Below are positions 1 to 8,011 of a stretch of DNA of 64,000 nt, in pieces. The position numbers were made by a program, and so were the translations under genes. The notes under the pieces are model-generated. The model was not told the origin of the DNA. It was given only the letters and a program-made list of their open reading frames with translations, and searched no databases. How positions within the stretch are numbered: position 1 is the stretch's first letter; each line of letters begins with the position of its first letter. Source of the stretch: an uncultured Prevotellaceae bacterium (GTDB lineage Bacteria; Bacteroidota; Bacteroidia; Bacteroidales; UBA3663); contig ONNR01000013.1 in assembly GCA_900319235.1 (NCBI GenBank), forward strand, positions 1 through 64,000. Direction: 5' to 3'.

Positions 1-220
1 CCAAAAATAATGTGGGGAGTAGTATTTTCGATATCTTTTTTTCGGAAATTCAAAAAGTTACGAAGGTATTTTCAAAGAACATTTAGGACACTAGTGAATA
101 GAATAATTTATTTATTTCGCTGCAAATTACGTAAATATTTTTGACATATACAAGAAATTCGCTGAAAATCTTGTCAATAAGTATGGGTATTTGCTATGAA
201 GGTGCGTTATTTCCCGTTTT
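1..220. other. AT-rich intergenic edge of window
   Basis: No convincing coding region, RNA gene or repeat is visible here. The stretch is AT-rich and lies downstream of the minus-strand acyltransferase. A weak inverted repeat (ACAAGA near 150 and TCTTGT near 170) is present but has no T-run, so I do not call it a terminator. Confidence 0.5.
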
Positions 221-1387
221 TCACCTTCCTCCCGTGAGCAGGTTGCATAATGACGGGGCGATGCGCTTGAGGATGAGATACATACCGAGACAGAAGAGGA
301 TGGTGAAGGATGGGACGATGAAGTAGAGCAGAAGCAGCGTACCCATGTTGATGGGAAGATTCAGCGCAGTGAAGAGCACCTTGCCGATGTCGTCTATGAC
401 GAGGGTGTGGAGGGCGAAGACGAGGAAACTGCTCCCTGCGAGCGAAGCCATCGCTCCAAACTTGCCGCACTCCACGAGACGTGTGGCAATGTAGAAGATT
501 GCGACGATACCAAGCAGTATCCCGGCCTTGTGGATGAAGATGTTGTATTCCCATCCCTTCGTCAAGGCGTCGGCAATGGCCAGGGGCAGATAGATGAGTA
601 CGACGGGCCATAGCTTGCGAATCTCATTCAAGGGATTCAGCCCTCGGATGCCGTAGTATGCGCCCCAAGAGAAGAAGAACGCGGCATCGAGCAGCATCGT
701 ACCCCATCCTTCTCCCCACATCGGAAATAACAGTGGACGAAGATACCAGACGGCGCCAAGAACAACGACAAGCCAACGCCCAGCTCGCCTGACTGACCAC
801 CAGATGACAGGGGCAAGCAGCACCATGACCATCAGGTCCCTCACGTACCAGAGCGGTCCGTCGGCGGGATAAGGAAGTTCGGATACCATGCCGTCGTTCT
901 CGGGCGTGACGAGGATGCCCTTGTTCCAGTAATTGTCGAAGAAGGTGAGGAAGAGCCGTAACGGCGTTAGCTGCACCTCCATCAAATGTGCGCTGGGGAA
1001 GACGTATGAGAGGAAGGGCAGACGATGGGAGAGCAGGACGAGCACGGCTATCACATTCCACAGCAGATAAGGGACGAGGAGCGTGCTTGCGCGGGTGCGA
1101 AGCTTGCGGCGATAGACATCGGTATCGAACGATCCCCCACGGAAGAACAGATAGCCCGAGATGATGTAGAACAGGGGGACTGCCGTGCGCGGCAGCACGT
1201 CGCTGAAGAGGGCGGTGACCCAGCGGAACCATTCGGGCGCGTCGAGCCCGTAGGTCACGCCATGCAACGAGAAGCCGCGCACGCCTATGTTGTAGTGGAT
1301 GAATACCACGAACACCGTCAGCGGGAAGCGCAGCAGGCTGATGGTCTCTGATAATAGCTTGTCTTTCTTCATTTCCTTTTTTATCAC
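221..1387 (-). CDS. Acyltransferase family 3 membrane protein
   Basis: This 388-residue protein looks like an integral-membrane O-acyltransferase of the Acyltransferase_3 (OatA/WecH-like) family, which transfers acyl groups to surface carbohydrates or other envelope acceptors. The first membrane segment carries the family's N-terminal arginine and histidine (R20 and H31, in LRFPLTVFVVFIHYN). About ten hydrophobic segments follow, and there is no extra periplasmic SGNH domain. The start at 1387 gives a basic N-terminus; a second Met at residue 6 is possible. It lies 25 bp downstream of the CotH-like gene on the same strand and is probably cotranscribed with it. The acceptor cannot be told from sequence. 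Exopolysaccharide or lipid-linked sugar is an inference from the family. Confidence 0.85.
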   Translation of the reverse strand: MIKKEMKKDKLLSETISLLRFPLTVFVVFIHYNIGVRGFSLHGVTYGLDAPEWFRWVTALFSDVLPRTAVPLFYIISGYLFFRGGSFDTDVYRRKLRTRASTLLVPYLLWNVIAVLVLLSHRLPFLSYVFPSAHLMEVQLTPLRLFLTFFDNYWNKGILVTPENDGMVSELPYPADGPLWYVRDLMVMVLLAPVIWWSVRRAGRWLVVVLGAVWYLRPLLFPMWGEGWGTMLLDAAFFFSWGAYYGIRGLNPLNEIRKLWPVVLIYLPLAIADALTKGWEYNIFIHKAGILLGIVAIFYIATRLVECGKFGAMASLAGSSFLVFALHTLVIDDIGKVLFTALNLPINMGTLLLLYFIVPSFTILFCLGMYLILKRIAPSLCNLLTGGR

Positions 1388-1412
1388 GAATTATCGAATT
1401 ATAGAAGGAGTG

Positions 1413-2807
1413 CTACTGACTCTTGATGATGTATTTTTTGCCGCCTTCTATTATGATGCCGGTGTATCCGCTGGAGACTGGCATCCCCCAAGCGTTGTAG
1501 GCAGGACCCGTCTGCTCGATGGGGCTGTAGTGGGATTCTTCGATATGAAGGGCTCCTATCTCCTCGGTGATTCTTTCGTCCAGCCATGCCTCGCGTCTTC
1601 TGAACCAGGCCCTTGCCTTGTCCAGATGGTCTCCCAGACAGGTGTAACCGCTGTTCCACCGCTCTGCATCCAGCCGCATCGAAGCATCGACGGCCGAGGT
1701 CTCCTCCGAGGCGGCATAACTGTCGATGTACGACAGCATTCCCTCGAAGACTGCCTGATGTGTCTCGTTCCACAACCAGAGGTATGCCCTCTTGAACGTG
1801 TCGTCTTCGCTGGCAAGCATATGATGGAAGAAGAAGCGCTCATGGTGGACGTTCGCCCAAGCGCCCTCCATTCGGAAGATGGTGTCGAAGTCCCATAGCA
1901 CGGGCATCCGCACCTTCGAATCGAGCGTGTCATAGCGTGCGATGAAGAGGTTGGAGCCATAGCTGTCCCATGTGCCGAGGATGTCGTGCGCCAGCAGCCA
2001 GCGGGCGAAGGATTCCACGTCGATTCGTTCGGCATAACTGTTGCCTGATAGTGCGTCTTCAAGTCCCGCCAACTCGCTTGTGAGCCATACGAGACGTTCC
2101 TCCGTGATGTTGTCCGCATCGGGATACTTGAGCGTCCAGCCGAATGGACGAAGGGAAGATGGGATGTAAAGGTCCTCGTTCCAGAAGTAGGCATCTGATT
2201 CGACGATGTAGCCCGTTTCGCTGACGTTGATGCGGCAGCGCGTGTTACGTTCCACGGGTTCGCACAGCAGGTACAGGCCGCGATAATCGCCGTTCATCGC
2301 CACATTGACATAGCGGTACCCCGGCGTCCACTCCATACCCATCAGTCGGCTTGTCTCGTAGCCGATGGATTGTCGCAAGTCGGGATCCTTGATGAGCAAC
2401 CAGTCCTTGTCGGAATACGTCTCTTCATCGCCACGCAGCAACAGGTCAGCACCGGCTTCCAGCTTCATCTTGTAGGGTTTCTTCTGGGGATAGGCGCTCG
2501 AGTTGCCGCGAATCTTGATGCGCATTCCGCCGACGTTCTTCGCGTAGGGGCCGCTGTCGTAGAGCACTTCGTCGCCCAAAGTGATGGTCAGTCGTCCCGG
2601 CACTTTTGTTGCGTTCCTGATTCCGTAGCCCGCCATACCCTCGGGATGATCAACATACTCGCACGCCGGCTCCTCTCCATCCACCGTTTCAATCGTGATA
2701 ACGGGCAAGCCAAGGGACTTGATGGAGTCAAGAGAGATGGAAAATAGTGAGGGAGCCTGTACGAATAATGAAAGCAGTAGAATCGTGAAATGGCTTTGAT
2801 GAAACAT
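1413..2807 (-). CDS. CotH-like kinase family protein, secreted
   Basis: This 464-residue protein belongs to the CotH family, atypical protein-kinase-fold enzymes first described for spore coat protein CotH. It opens with a hydrophobic signal segment (residues 8-25). The conserved CotH block RGNSS..PQKKPYK is at about residues 100-113, and a WDFD motif (D306 and D308) may play the metal-binding role of the kinase DFG. The last 30 residues (GMPVSSGYTGIIIEGGKKYI region) look like the short C-terminal tail common on secreted Prevotella proteins, and a similar tail ends the GH43 enzyme at 56 kb. Its substrate is unknown. It is probably exported and cotranscribed with the acyltransferase downstream. 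Confidence 0.85.
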   Translation of the reverse strand: MFHQSHFTILLLSLFVQAPSLFSISLDSIKSLGLPVITIETVDGEEPACEYVDHPEGMAGYGIRNATKVPGRLTITLGDEVLYDSGPYAKNVGGMRIKIRGNSSAYPQKKPYKMKLEAGADLLLRGDEETYSDKDWLLIKDPDLRQSIGYETSRLMGMEWTPGYRYVNVAMNGDYRGLYLLCEPVERNTRCRINVSETGYIVESDAYFWNEDLYIPSSLRPFGWTLKYPDADNITEERLVWLTSELAGLEDALSGNSYAERIDVESFARWLLAHDILGTWDSYGSNLFIARYDTLDSKVRMPVLWDFDTIFRMEGAWANVHHERFFFHHMLASEDDTFKRAYLWLWNETHQAVFEGMLSYIDSYAASEETSAVDASMRLDAERWNSGYTCLGDHLDKARAWFRRREAWLDERITEEIGALHIEESHYSPIEQTGPAYNAWGMPVSSGYTGIIIEGGKKYIIKSQ

Positions 2808-2845
2808 AAGGATATGGTCTTATCTCATATATTTTCTTTTTCACA

Positions 2846-3361
2846 TTATTTATTATATGGGGGCATCGGCTTTTCGGGGCATCCTCGTTCGAGGTTGAAG
2901 CACTTCAAGAGAGATCGGATCTCTCGAGATGACGATGCGGCCTTTTGAAGCTTTTGCTTGATTTGAGATTTGGTGGCACGAAATGCAGCCTCTCCTGTGC
3001 TGCCAGAATAAAACCACAACAATCGGGGATTGTGCTTATTCTCTTTGATGAACAGACAGATGGCTTTGTGACGAGAGGAAAGGTCGATTTTGTCTAGTTC
3101 GTCGAGAAGAGGGCGGCAATCGGGCGATGATTCGCGACAGATGGTGAGAATCTCATCAAATATCGATGAAGGAAGAGGCGCATTCATATCATGCAGGATG
3201 AAGCGACGCAATATGCTCCCGATTTGAGTACGTAAGGATTGGTTTTCGATGCGTATTTCACTTAACCTCTGTTTGAGTTTCACATCATTGACTCTGCTTT
3301 CGTCAACCTGGTTGTCGAAGTCTGACTGGCCTTGATTCAAATCTTCACTCAGTTTATCCAT
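2846..3361 (-). CDS. Small HTH-like regulator, paralogue of next gene upstream
   Basis: This 171-residue protein of unknown function is clearly paralogous to the product of 3472-3912. They share an RRF.L.D.NAP.PSSIFD block, a CRESSP.CRPLL.ELD block and a C-terminal ATKSQIK.KL segment. That C-terminus resembles the LuxR-like helix-turn-helix at the end of Bacteroidetes tetratricopeptide regulators (pattern IC..I....... SQIK.KL). Here there is no TPR region and no membrane helix. A polar, coiled-coil-prone N-terminus (residues 1-50) replaces them. A -7 element lies 23 bp upstream of the start. DNA binding is an inference from the weak HTH resemblance; a diverged non-DNA-binding remnant is possible. 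Confidence 0.7.
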   Translation of the reverse strand: MDKLSEDLNQGQSDFDNQVDESRVNDVKLKQRLSEIRIENQSLRTQIGSILRRFILHDMNAPLPSSIFDEILTICRESSPDCRPLLDELDKIDLSSRHKAICLFIKENKHNPRLLWFYSGSTGEAAFRATKSQIKQKLQKAASSSREIRSLLKCFNLERGCPEKPMPPYNK

Positions 3362-3383
3362 CTTGTTTTATCAGTTTTTTGCG

Positions 3384-3391
3384 CAAAGGTA
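3384..3391 (-). promoter_or_regulatory. -7 promoter element TACCTTTG
   Basis: The minus strand reads TACCTTTG, matching the Bacteroidetes -7 consensus TAnnTTTG, 22 bp before the start codon of the 171-residue regulator. A weak -33 candidate (CTTG) lies about 20 bp further upstream. It directly abuts the terminator of the preceding gene. Confidence 0.6.
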
Positions 3392-3435
3392 CAAAAATAA
3401 AAATGCCGTGTCAAGAAATTGTTAACACGACATTT
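3392..3435 (-). terminator. Probable terminator after the 146-residue regulator
   Basis: Inverted arms AAATG.CGTGT (3401-3411) and ACACG.CATTT (3425-3435) form an 11-position stem with one mismatch. On the minus strand it is followed by a T-rich run, as expected for a Rho-independent terminator. It separates the two paralogous regulator genes into different transcripts. Confidence 0.6.
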
Positions 3436-3471
3436 TTGCAATAAACTGAAAATAAGTTGCTTAAACCGAGA

Positions 3472-3912
3472 TTAATTTATTTTTTTACCTTTATTTTTAA
3501 CATCGGGTATTGGTTGGGGTGCAGGACCACGATCCTGCGGGAAACAGGCTAAAAGTTCCTGTATCTCACGGGAAGTGGCGGCAGCCTCCAGGAGTTTCCG
3601 TTTTATTTGTGACTTGGTAGTCCGAAACGCTGCTTCATTAGCACATCCTGCATAAAACCACATTTCCTTGGGGTTAATCTTGTTTTTGTGAATGAGCAGA
3701 CAGATGACCTTTTGCCGCGAGGACAGCGCATGCTTGTCCAGTTCGTTGAGTAGAGGGCGGCATTTGGGAGACGACTCCCGGCAGATGACAAGAAGGTCGT
3801 CAAATATCGATGAAGGCATGGGTGCATTTATGTCGAGCAGCATGAAGCGGCGCAACAAGAAGTCAAGTTGTTCGTGTAAGGATAGATTGTCGATAATTTG
3901 CTTATTGATCAT
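3472..3912 (-). CDS. Small HTH-like regulator, tandem paralogue
   Basis: This 146-residue protein aligns with the downstream 171-residue protein from the LLRRFMLLDINAPMPSSIFD segment (about residue 19) to the end, apart from a different C-terminal tail. It lacks the longer N-terminal coiled-coil region of its paralogue. The segment ICLLIHKNK followed by TTKSQIKRKL resembles the degenerate HTH of Bacteroidetes TPR-type regulators. It has its own -7 element (TATCTTTG, about 65 bp upstream) and a terminator after it, so the duplicated copies appear to be separately expressed. Function is unknown. The pair looks like a local duplication that has since diverged. Confidence 0.7.
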   Translation of the reverse strand: MINKQIIDNLSLHEQLDFLLRRFMLLDINAPMPSSIFDDLLVICRESSPKCRPLLNELDKHALSSRQKVICLLIHKNKINPKEMWFYAGCANEAAFRTTKSQIKRKLLEAAATSREIQELLACFPQDRGPAPQPIPDVKNKGKKIN

Positions 3913-3977
3913 GCATTACGTTTCGATAATGATTATTATGCGGTTGAAGAAGACTAACTATTTTTGTTTTGGTGCTG

Positions 3978-3985
3978 CAAAGATA
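3978..3985 (-). promoter_or_regulatory. -7 promoter element TATCTTTG
   Basis: The minus strand carries TATCTTTG, the canonical Bacteroidetes -7 element, about 65 bp upstream of the start of the 146-residue regulator. No clean TTTG at -33 is seen at the usual 19-21 bp spacing. Confidence 0.6.
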
Positions 3986-4065
3986 GTGCTTTTTCTTCAA
4001 AAAGAAGGGGACATTTTCGAATTTTTCTATTTTCCGACTCAATTTGTAATCTGCTGAATTTCAAT

Positions 4066-4105
4066 AATAAAAAATGCGTCTGATGAAAAATTTTTCATCA
4101 GACGC
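4066..4105 (-). terminator. Rho-independent terminator, perfect 30-bp palindrome
   Basis: The sequence at 4076-4105 is a perfect inverted repeat whose arms begin GCGTCTGATGAAAAA. On the minus strand a T-run (4075-4066) follows it directly. It ends the transcript of the membrane-anchored regulator at 4126-5031. Confidence 0.9.
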
Positions 4106-4125
4106 AAAATGAAAAGGGGACATTG

Positions 4126-5031
4126 TCACATAAGAGCGGCAATCTCGTCACGATAAGGCGATTCGGACTGGATGATCTTCTGCTTCAGCCGTTGTATTCG
4201 TTTCTTTGTAGCGTCGATGCTGTCCCGTTGCATGAGCAGGCAGATGGATCGGATGGTGAAGCCTGCCACCTTGTAGCGAAATAGTTGCAGTTCCTCTTCG
4301 GACAGTCCAATCTCCGGAGCCTTCACCTTCTCCATCGCATGGTTGTAGTTTTCGTCTATGAGGCTTTCCAACTTCTTCTGTTTGGGCTCGGTTGCAAAGT
4401 CGTTGATGAGTTTGCAGACTTTCTTGAAGATTATCCTTTGTTCTCCAATTTGCCCTTGGCAGTTGTAGTATTCGGTACAAAGGGCATCCAATTCCTCAAA
4501 CCCTTTTGCAAAGAGATTCTTGATTTGACGATGGTGTTCAGCCTCTATGACCAAATGCTCTTTGTTGATCTGGTCGATGCGATCTTGCAAGGATGAGATA
4601 TTTTCCACGTAGGAATCGAGGGCGAACTGAACCTCCTTTCGATTCACACCGGCAAGCAACAGAATTATCAGTATCACCGCACCGAACAAGGACCAATAAT
4701 GATACTGCCTGTATCGAAATATGGTGGATATCGTCTTGTAGGTTTGCTGGATGGCGTCAATCGAGTCCTTGTTGTGTATCTGTGTCTTGAGTAGGACATA
4801 ACGAGTGTGCTGTGTCTCTCCGTCAAGCCGCACCATACCAGAAGCGAGCATATTGTCAAACCTATTCAACTCAATAAGTGCGGAGTCGCTATGCTCCTCG
4901 GCCAAAGACTCGATACGGTCGAGCATTTGGTCTGTAAGGTTGTTATGGCGCTTGCATGACACAAACGGGAGCCCCACAACCAGTGATATTATCGCTGGAA
5001 TCAGCAATCTTATGGTATTTATGGTCTTCAT
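4126..5031 (-). CDS. Membrane-anchored regulator, TPR-poor
   Basis: This 301-residue protein has the layout of a Bacteroidetes membrane-bound TPR/HTH regulator with the TPR block largely missing. Residues 1-26 form a lipoprotein-like signal ending in FVSC. A short helical region (27-100) includes DSALIELNRFDNML and HTRYVLLKTQ, which resemble the first repeat of such regulators. One transmembrane helix (about 112-130, LFGAVILIILLLAGV) is followed by a coiled coil (135-175). The C-terminus (240-295) resembles a degenerate HTH (RSICLLMQRDS...TKKRIQRLKQKI). In full-length relatives the periplasmic TPRs sense and the cytoplasmic HTH acts on DNA. Here sensing capacity seems reduced. The function is inferred. 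It is followed by a strong terminator. Confidence 0.65.
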   Translation of the reverse strand: MKTINTIRLLIPAIISLVVGLPFVSCKRHNNLTDQMLDRIESLAEEHSDSALIELNRFDNMLASGMVRLDGETQHTRYVLLKTQIHNKDSIDAIQQTYKTISTIFRYRQYHYWSLFGAVILIILLLAGVNRKEVQFALDSYVENISSLQDRIDQINKEHLVIEAEHHRQIKNLFAKGFEELDALCTEYYNCQGQIGEQRIIFKKVCKLINDFATEPKQKKLESLIDENYNHAMEKVKAPEIGLSEEELQLFRYKVAGFTIRSICLLMQRDSIDATKKRIQRLKQKIIQSESPYRDEIAALM

Positions 5032-5168
5032 AGCAGCAAGAATTAAGAAGAGAAGAAGAAATGTTCCGTTATAATATTATTACGTACAAATCCTCCTTTT
5101 ATTGTGTGGGGGAAAGTTTTTTTTCAAAAATATTATCCCTGTGTATTCGCTGCTGCTATGAAGAATGC

Positions 5169-6545
5169 CTATTCCTCGCAAATGATTCGCAAAGCGATGC
5201 CGTGTGTTTTGGATGCTTCTTTGGGGAGGGTGATGGTGACGGTGTCTCCCTTAACGGTGTAACGGACTGAGCGGCCTGTGGCGAGATTAACGATGCGTGA
5301 ACCTTTCTTTGGCAAGTTGTCTTGCCACGATATGGTGGTGGAGATTCCCGACGCATCGTCGTTGGGGATGATGGCGTAGCGCGTGTGGCCGTCCTTGCTG
5401 GCGGTGAACCAAACGGTCTTCTCGTCGTTGGTGTAGATGGGAGTGGGGACGGTGCTGTAGATGGCTTCGCCATTGGATTGGAGCCACAGGCCTATCTCGT
5501 GGAGACGCTCGACACTGCTGTCTTCGATGAGACCCTGCGGGGTGGGGCCCACGCCGAGCAGGAGGCTGCCACCCTTAGCAACGATTTCGGAAAGGATGGC
5601 GAGGATGCGATTGACCGACTTGTACTGCGGATGGTCGTTCCAGCCCCAGTCCTGCGTGAGCGTGATGCAGCTCTCCCATGGTGTGAGGATCTGATGGTCG
5701 GGGATGGTCTGCTCGGGCGTCTGATAGTTCTCGAACTCGCCTCCACAGGTGCGATCGACGACGATGATGCCTGGCTGCAGGCGGCGGGCATTGGCGACGA
5801 TGCGCGGCAGGTCGATGTCCTCGCGCGGTGGCGTACACCACCCTCCATCGAGCCAAAGGATATCGACGGGGCCATAGCCCCGCATCAGTTCATCGACCTG
5901 GTCATAGACATATTGCTTATAGCGCGCCCACCGTTCGGGATAGTCCTTGATGTTGTAGTTGTGATGGCGCGTGGGCGTAGCCTTGGCGGGCCACCAGTAG
6001 TCGGGACTGTGCCAGTCGGGCTTCGAGAAGTACATGCCTGCCATCAGCCCTTCGGCGCGATAGGCGTCCATGACGTAGCGCAGCACGTCGGCACGGGGAT
6101 TGCCCTTGAATCCACTGTTGGTGACCTTGTAGTCGGTGGTGCGGGTGTCGAAGAGACAGAAGCCGTCGTGGTGTTTGGTGGTAAAGACGACATACTTCAT
6201 TCCAGCTTCCCGCGAGACACGTGCCCATTGCGTGGGGTCGAACTGCGTGGGGTTGAAGTCGCGGCTGAGGCCCCAGTACCAGAGTTTCTCTTCCTCGTAG
6301 GTGCGGGTGGTGTCGGGTGTGATCCAGTCCTCACTGGTGATCTGCCACGATTCGACCATACCGGGCACAGAATAGACACCCCAATGGAGAATGATGCCGA
6401 ACTTGAGGTCCTGCCACGCCTGAAGTTTTGCTAGGACGTCGGGTTCTTTGGGCCATTGATAGGGCTCTTCTTCGGTTTGAGCTTGGGCAGAGAGAGGGAG
6501 GAAGATGGTACAGAGTGAGATGAAGGTTAAGAGGAGGTGTTTCAT
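5169..6545 (-). CDS. Alpha-L-fucosidase, GH29
   Basis: This 458-residue secreted enzyme should release terminal alpha-L-fucose from glycans by a retaining mechanism. A signal peptide (residues 1-22, ending SAQAQ) precedes the GH29 barrel, which shows KFGIILHWGVYSVPG near residue 48, TTKHHDGFCLFD near 122 and the nucleophile motif WLDGGW with D233. Glutamates in RTCGGEFENYQTPEQ are candidates for the acid/base residue. A short beta-rich C-terminal domain follows (about 360-458). It stands alone between the regulator gene and the efflux operon, with no neighbouring SusC/D pair. Host mucin, or fucosylated plant xyloglucan or RG-II, could be the substrate; the sequence does not decide. Confidence 0.93.
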   Translation of the reverse strand: MKHLLLTFISLCTIFLPLSAQAQTEEEPYQWPKEPDVLAKLQAWQDLKFGIILHWGVYSVPGMVESWQITSEDWITPDTTRTYEEEKLWYWGLSRDFNPTQFDPTQWARVSREAGMKYVVFTTKHHDGFCLFDTRTTDYKVTNSGFKGNPRADVLRYVMDAYRAEGLMAGMYFSKPDWHSPDYWWPAKATPTRHHNYNIKDYPERWARYKQYVYDQVDELMRGYGPVDILWLDGGWCTPPREDIDLPRIVANARRLQPGIIVVDRTCGGEFENYQTPEQTIPDHQILTPWESCITLTQDWGWNDHPQYKSVNRILAILSEIVAKGGSLLLGVGPTPQGLIEDSSVERLHEIGLWLQSNGEAIYSTVPTPIYTNDEKTVWFTASKDGHTRYAIIPNDDASGISTTISWQDNLPKKGSRIVNLATGRSVRYTVKGDTVTITLPKEASKTHGIALRIICEE

Positions 6546-6552
6546 GAATTTT

Positions 6553-6590
6553 GGGGATAGTGGCTATAGTAACTATAGTGACTAGAATGA
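6553..6590. repeat. 9-bp degenerate tandem repeat (CTATAGTAA family)
   Basis: About four degenerate copies of a 9-bp unit of the form CTATAGTAA fill the spacer just upstream of the fucosidase start. The same unit recurs at 7972-8010 between the MacB permease and ATPase genes. Confidence 0.7.
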
Positions 6591-6601
6591 CAAAGGAAAC
6601 T

Positions 6602-6658
6602 ATAAAGATAAAAATAACTCATACCCAGCGCCTGAAAAGAGCAGACGGTGGGTATGAG
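6602..6658 (-). terminator. Terminator of the efflux operon
   Basis: Perfect 10-bp arms (CTCATACCCA at 6618-6627 and TGGGTATGAG at 6649-6658) enclose a loop that can pair further. On the minus strand a T-rich stretch follows (6617-6602). It lies 14 bp after the stop codon of the MacB-like permease. Confidence 0.8.
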
Positions 6659-6671
6659 ATTGTCGGGGATA

Positions 6672-7961
6672 TTACTCGTAGCGGATGGCTTCGATGGGGT
6701 CGAGGTTGGCGGCCTTTTGGGCAGGGATGTAGCCGAAGACGATGCCTATGATGGTGCAGACCACGAAGCTGAGGATGACTGACCAGAATGGTACGGAGGT
6801 GGGGAGACCGAACAGGCTGGTGGCGAGCGCGGATATGCCGTAGCCCAGCAACACGCCCAACAGGCCTCCCGTGATACTTATGAGAATGGACTCGATAAGG
6901 AACTGCACGGAGATGTCGATGCTTCGGGCACCTACCGACATTCGAAGGCCGATTTCCTTGGTACGTTCGGTGACCGACACGAGCATAATGTTCATAATGC
7001 CGATGCCTGCGACAAGGAGCGAGAAGGCGGCTGCCACAACGAGGATGATGGTGATGGAGTCCATCGTTGATGACATTGTTTCCATCATCTCGGCTTGCGA
7101 GTGGATGGTGAAGTCGTCTTCGGCATCGTCCTTAAGCTTGTGGCTACGACGCAGTACCTCGGTAAGTTCCTCTATGGTCTGGTCGGTGGTCTCTTCGGTG
7201 AGTGACGAGACGTTGATAGTCTGGAAATAGGTTTGGGCGAGAAGTCGCTTCATAACCGAGGTGTAGGGCATGATCATGAGGTTGTCCTGATCCATACCGA
7301 AGGAGTTGTAGCCTTTCGACTTGAGTACGCCAATGACACGGACGGGTGTGGATTTGAAGCGGATGGTCTTGCCGACGGGCGACTGTCCGTCGGGGAAGAG
7401 GTTATCGACAAGGGTCTTGCCGATGATGCAGACCTTGGCGGCAGTCTGTACGTCCTGCTCGGTGAAGCAGGTGCCGTCCTCGATTTCCCACTGCTTGATG
7501 TCCATATACTCGAGGCTTTCACCGTAGGCCGTGGTGTTGTAGTTGTTGGAACCGTAGATGGCTTGACCGCCCGACTGGACTTCGGGCGAGATGTACTTGA
7601 CGTATTTGCACTCGTTGCGGATGGCCTCGTAATCCTCTTGCTTGAGGGTCTGCATCGACGAGGGGTCCATACGCACGCCGCCACGACGATCGGCACCGGG
7701 ACGTATCATGATGATGTTGGTGCCCATCTGTGAGATGTTCTTACGGACGGCTTCCTTGGAGCCTTGACCGATGGACATCATGACGATGACGGCAGCCACA
7801 CCGATGATGATGCCGAGCATGGACAGGAACGAGCGCGCCTTGTTGTTCGAGAGGGCCTTGATGGCCACCTTGAAGATCATACCGAGCAGGCTCTCGTCGC
7901 GATAGCGCCGGTATATTAGGAAGGCAACAACGAGGATGGCTATTAGGATGATGATGTTCAT
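6672..7961 (-). CDS. MacB-like ABC transporter permease
   Basis: This 429-residue inner-membrane permease belongs to the MacB/FtsX type, which transmits ATP-driven conformational change to a periplasmic adaptor and TolC-type channel. The core membrane helix with SMLGIIIGVAAVIVMMS (about residues 47-63) precedes a MacB periplasmic core domain. Three C-terminal helices follow, with the signature TERTKEIGLRMSVGAR at about 330. Unusually, about 27 extra residues precede the usual N-terminus and include a hydrophobic segment (IIILIAILVVAFLIY). An A/G-rich ribosome-binding stretch before the Met at 7961 supports that start, but a Met at residue 28 would give the standard form. It is the last gene of the TolC-MacA-MacB operon and has no fused ATPase domain. 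Confidence 0.9.
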   Translation of the reverse strand: MNIIILIAILVVAFLIYRRYRDESLLGMIFKVAIKALSNNKARSFLSMLGIIIGVAAVIVMMSIGQGSKEAVRKNISQMGTNIIMIRPGADRRGGVRMDPSSMQTLKQEDYEAIRNECKYVKYISPEVQSGGQAIYGSNNYNTTAYGESLEYMDIKQWEIEDGTCFTEQDVQTAAKVCIIGKTLVDNLFPDGQSPVGKTIRFKSTPVRVIGVLKSKGYNSFGMDQDNLMIMPYTSVMKRLLAQTYFQTINVSSLTEETTDQTIEELTEVLRRSHKLKDDAEDDFTIHSQAEMMETMSSTMDSITIILVVAAAFSLLVAGIGIMNIMLVSVTERTKEIGLRMSVGARSIDISVQFLIESILISITGGLLGVLLGYGISALATSLFGLPTSVPFWSVILSFVVCTIIGIVFGYIPAQKAANLDPIEAIRYE

Positions 7962-7971
7962 ATTTTCTTTC

Positions 7972-8010
7972 TTTTTATAGTAGCTATAGTAACTATAGTA
8001 GCTATAGAAA
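7972..8010. repeat. 9-bp degenerate tandem repeat (CTATAGTAA family)
   Basis: Four near-identical 9-bp units of the type GTAGCTATA / GTAACTATA fill the gap between the ATPase stop codon and the permease start. This is the same family as at 6553-6590. Confidence 0.75.
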
Positions 8011-8011
8011 C

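Noticed and set aside
5322..6434. 370-residue open frame opposite the fucosidase gene
   Set aside because: It is a frame shadow of the GH29 gene. It has no recognisable domain, and the minus-strand frame is a clear enzyme.
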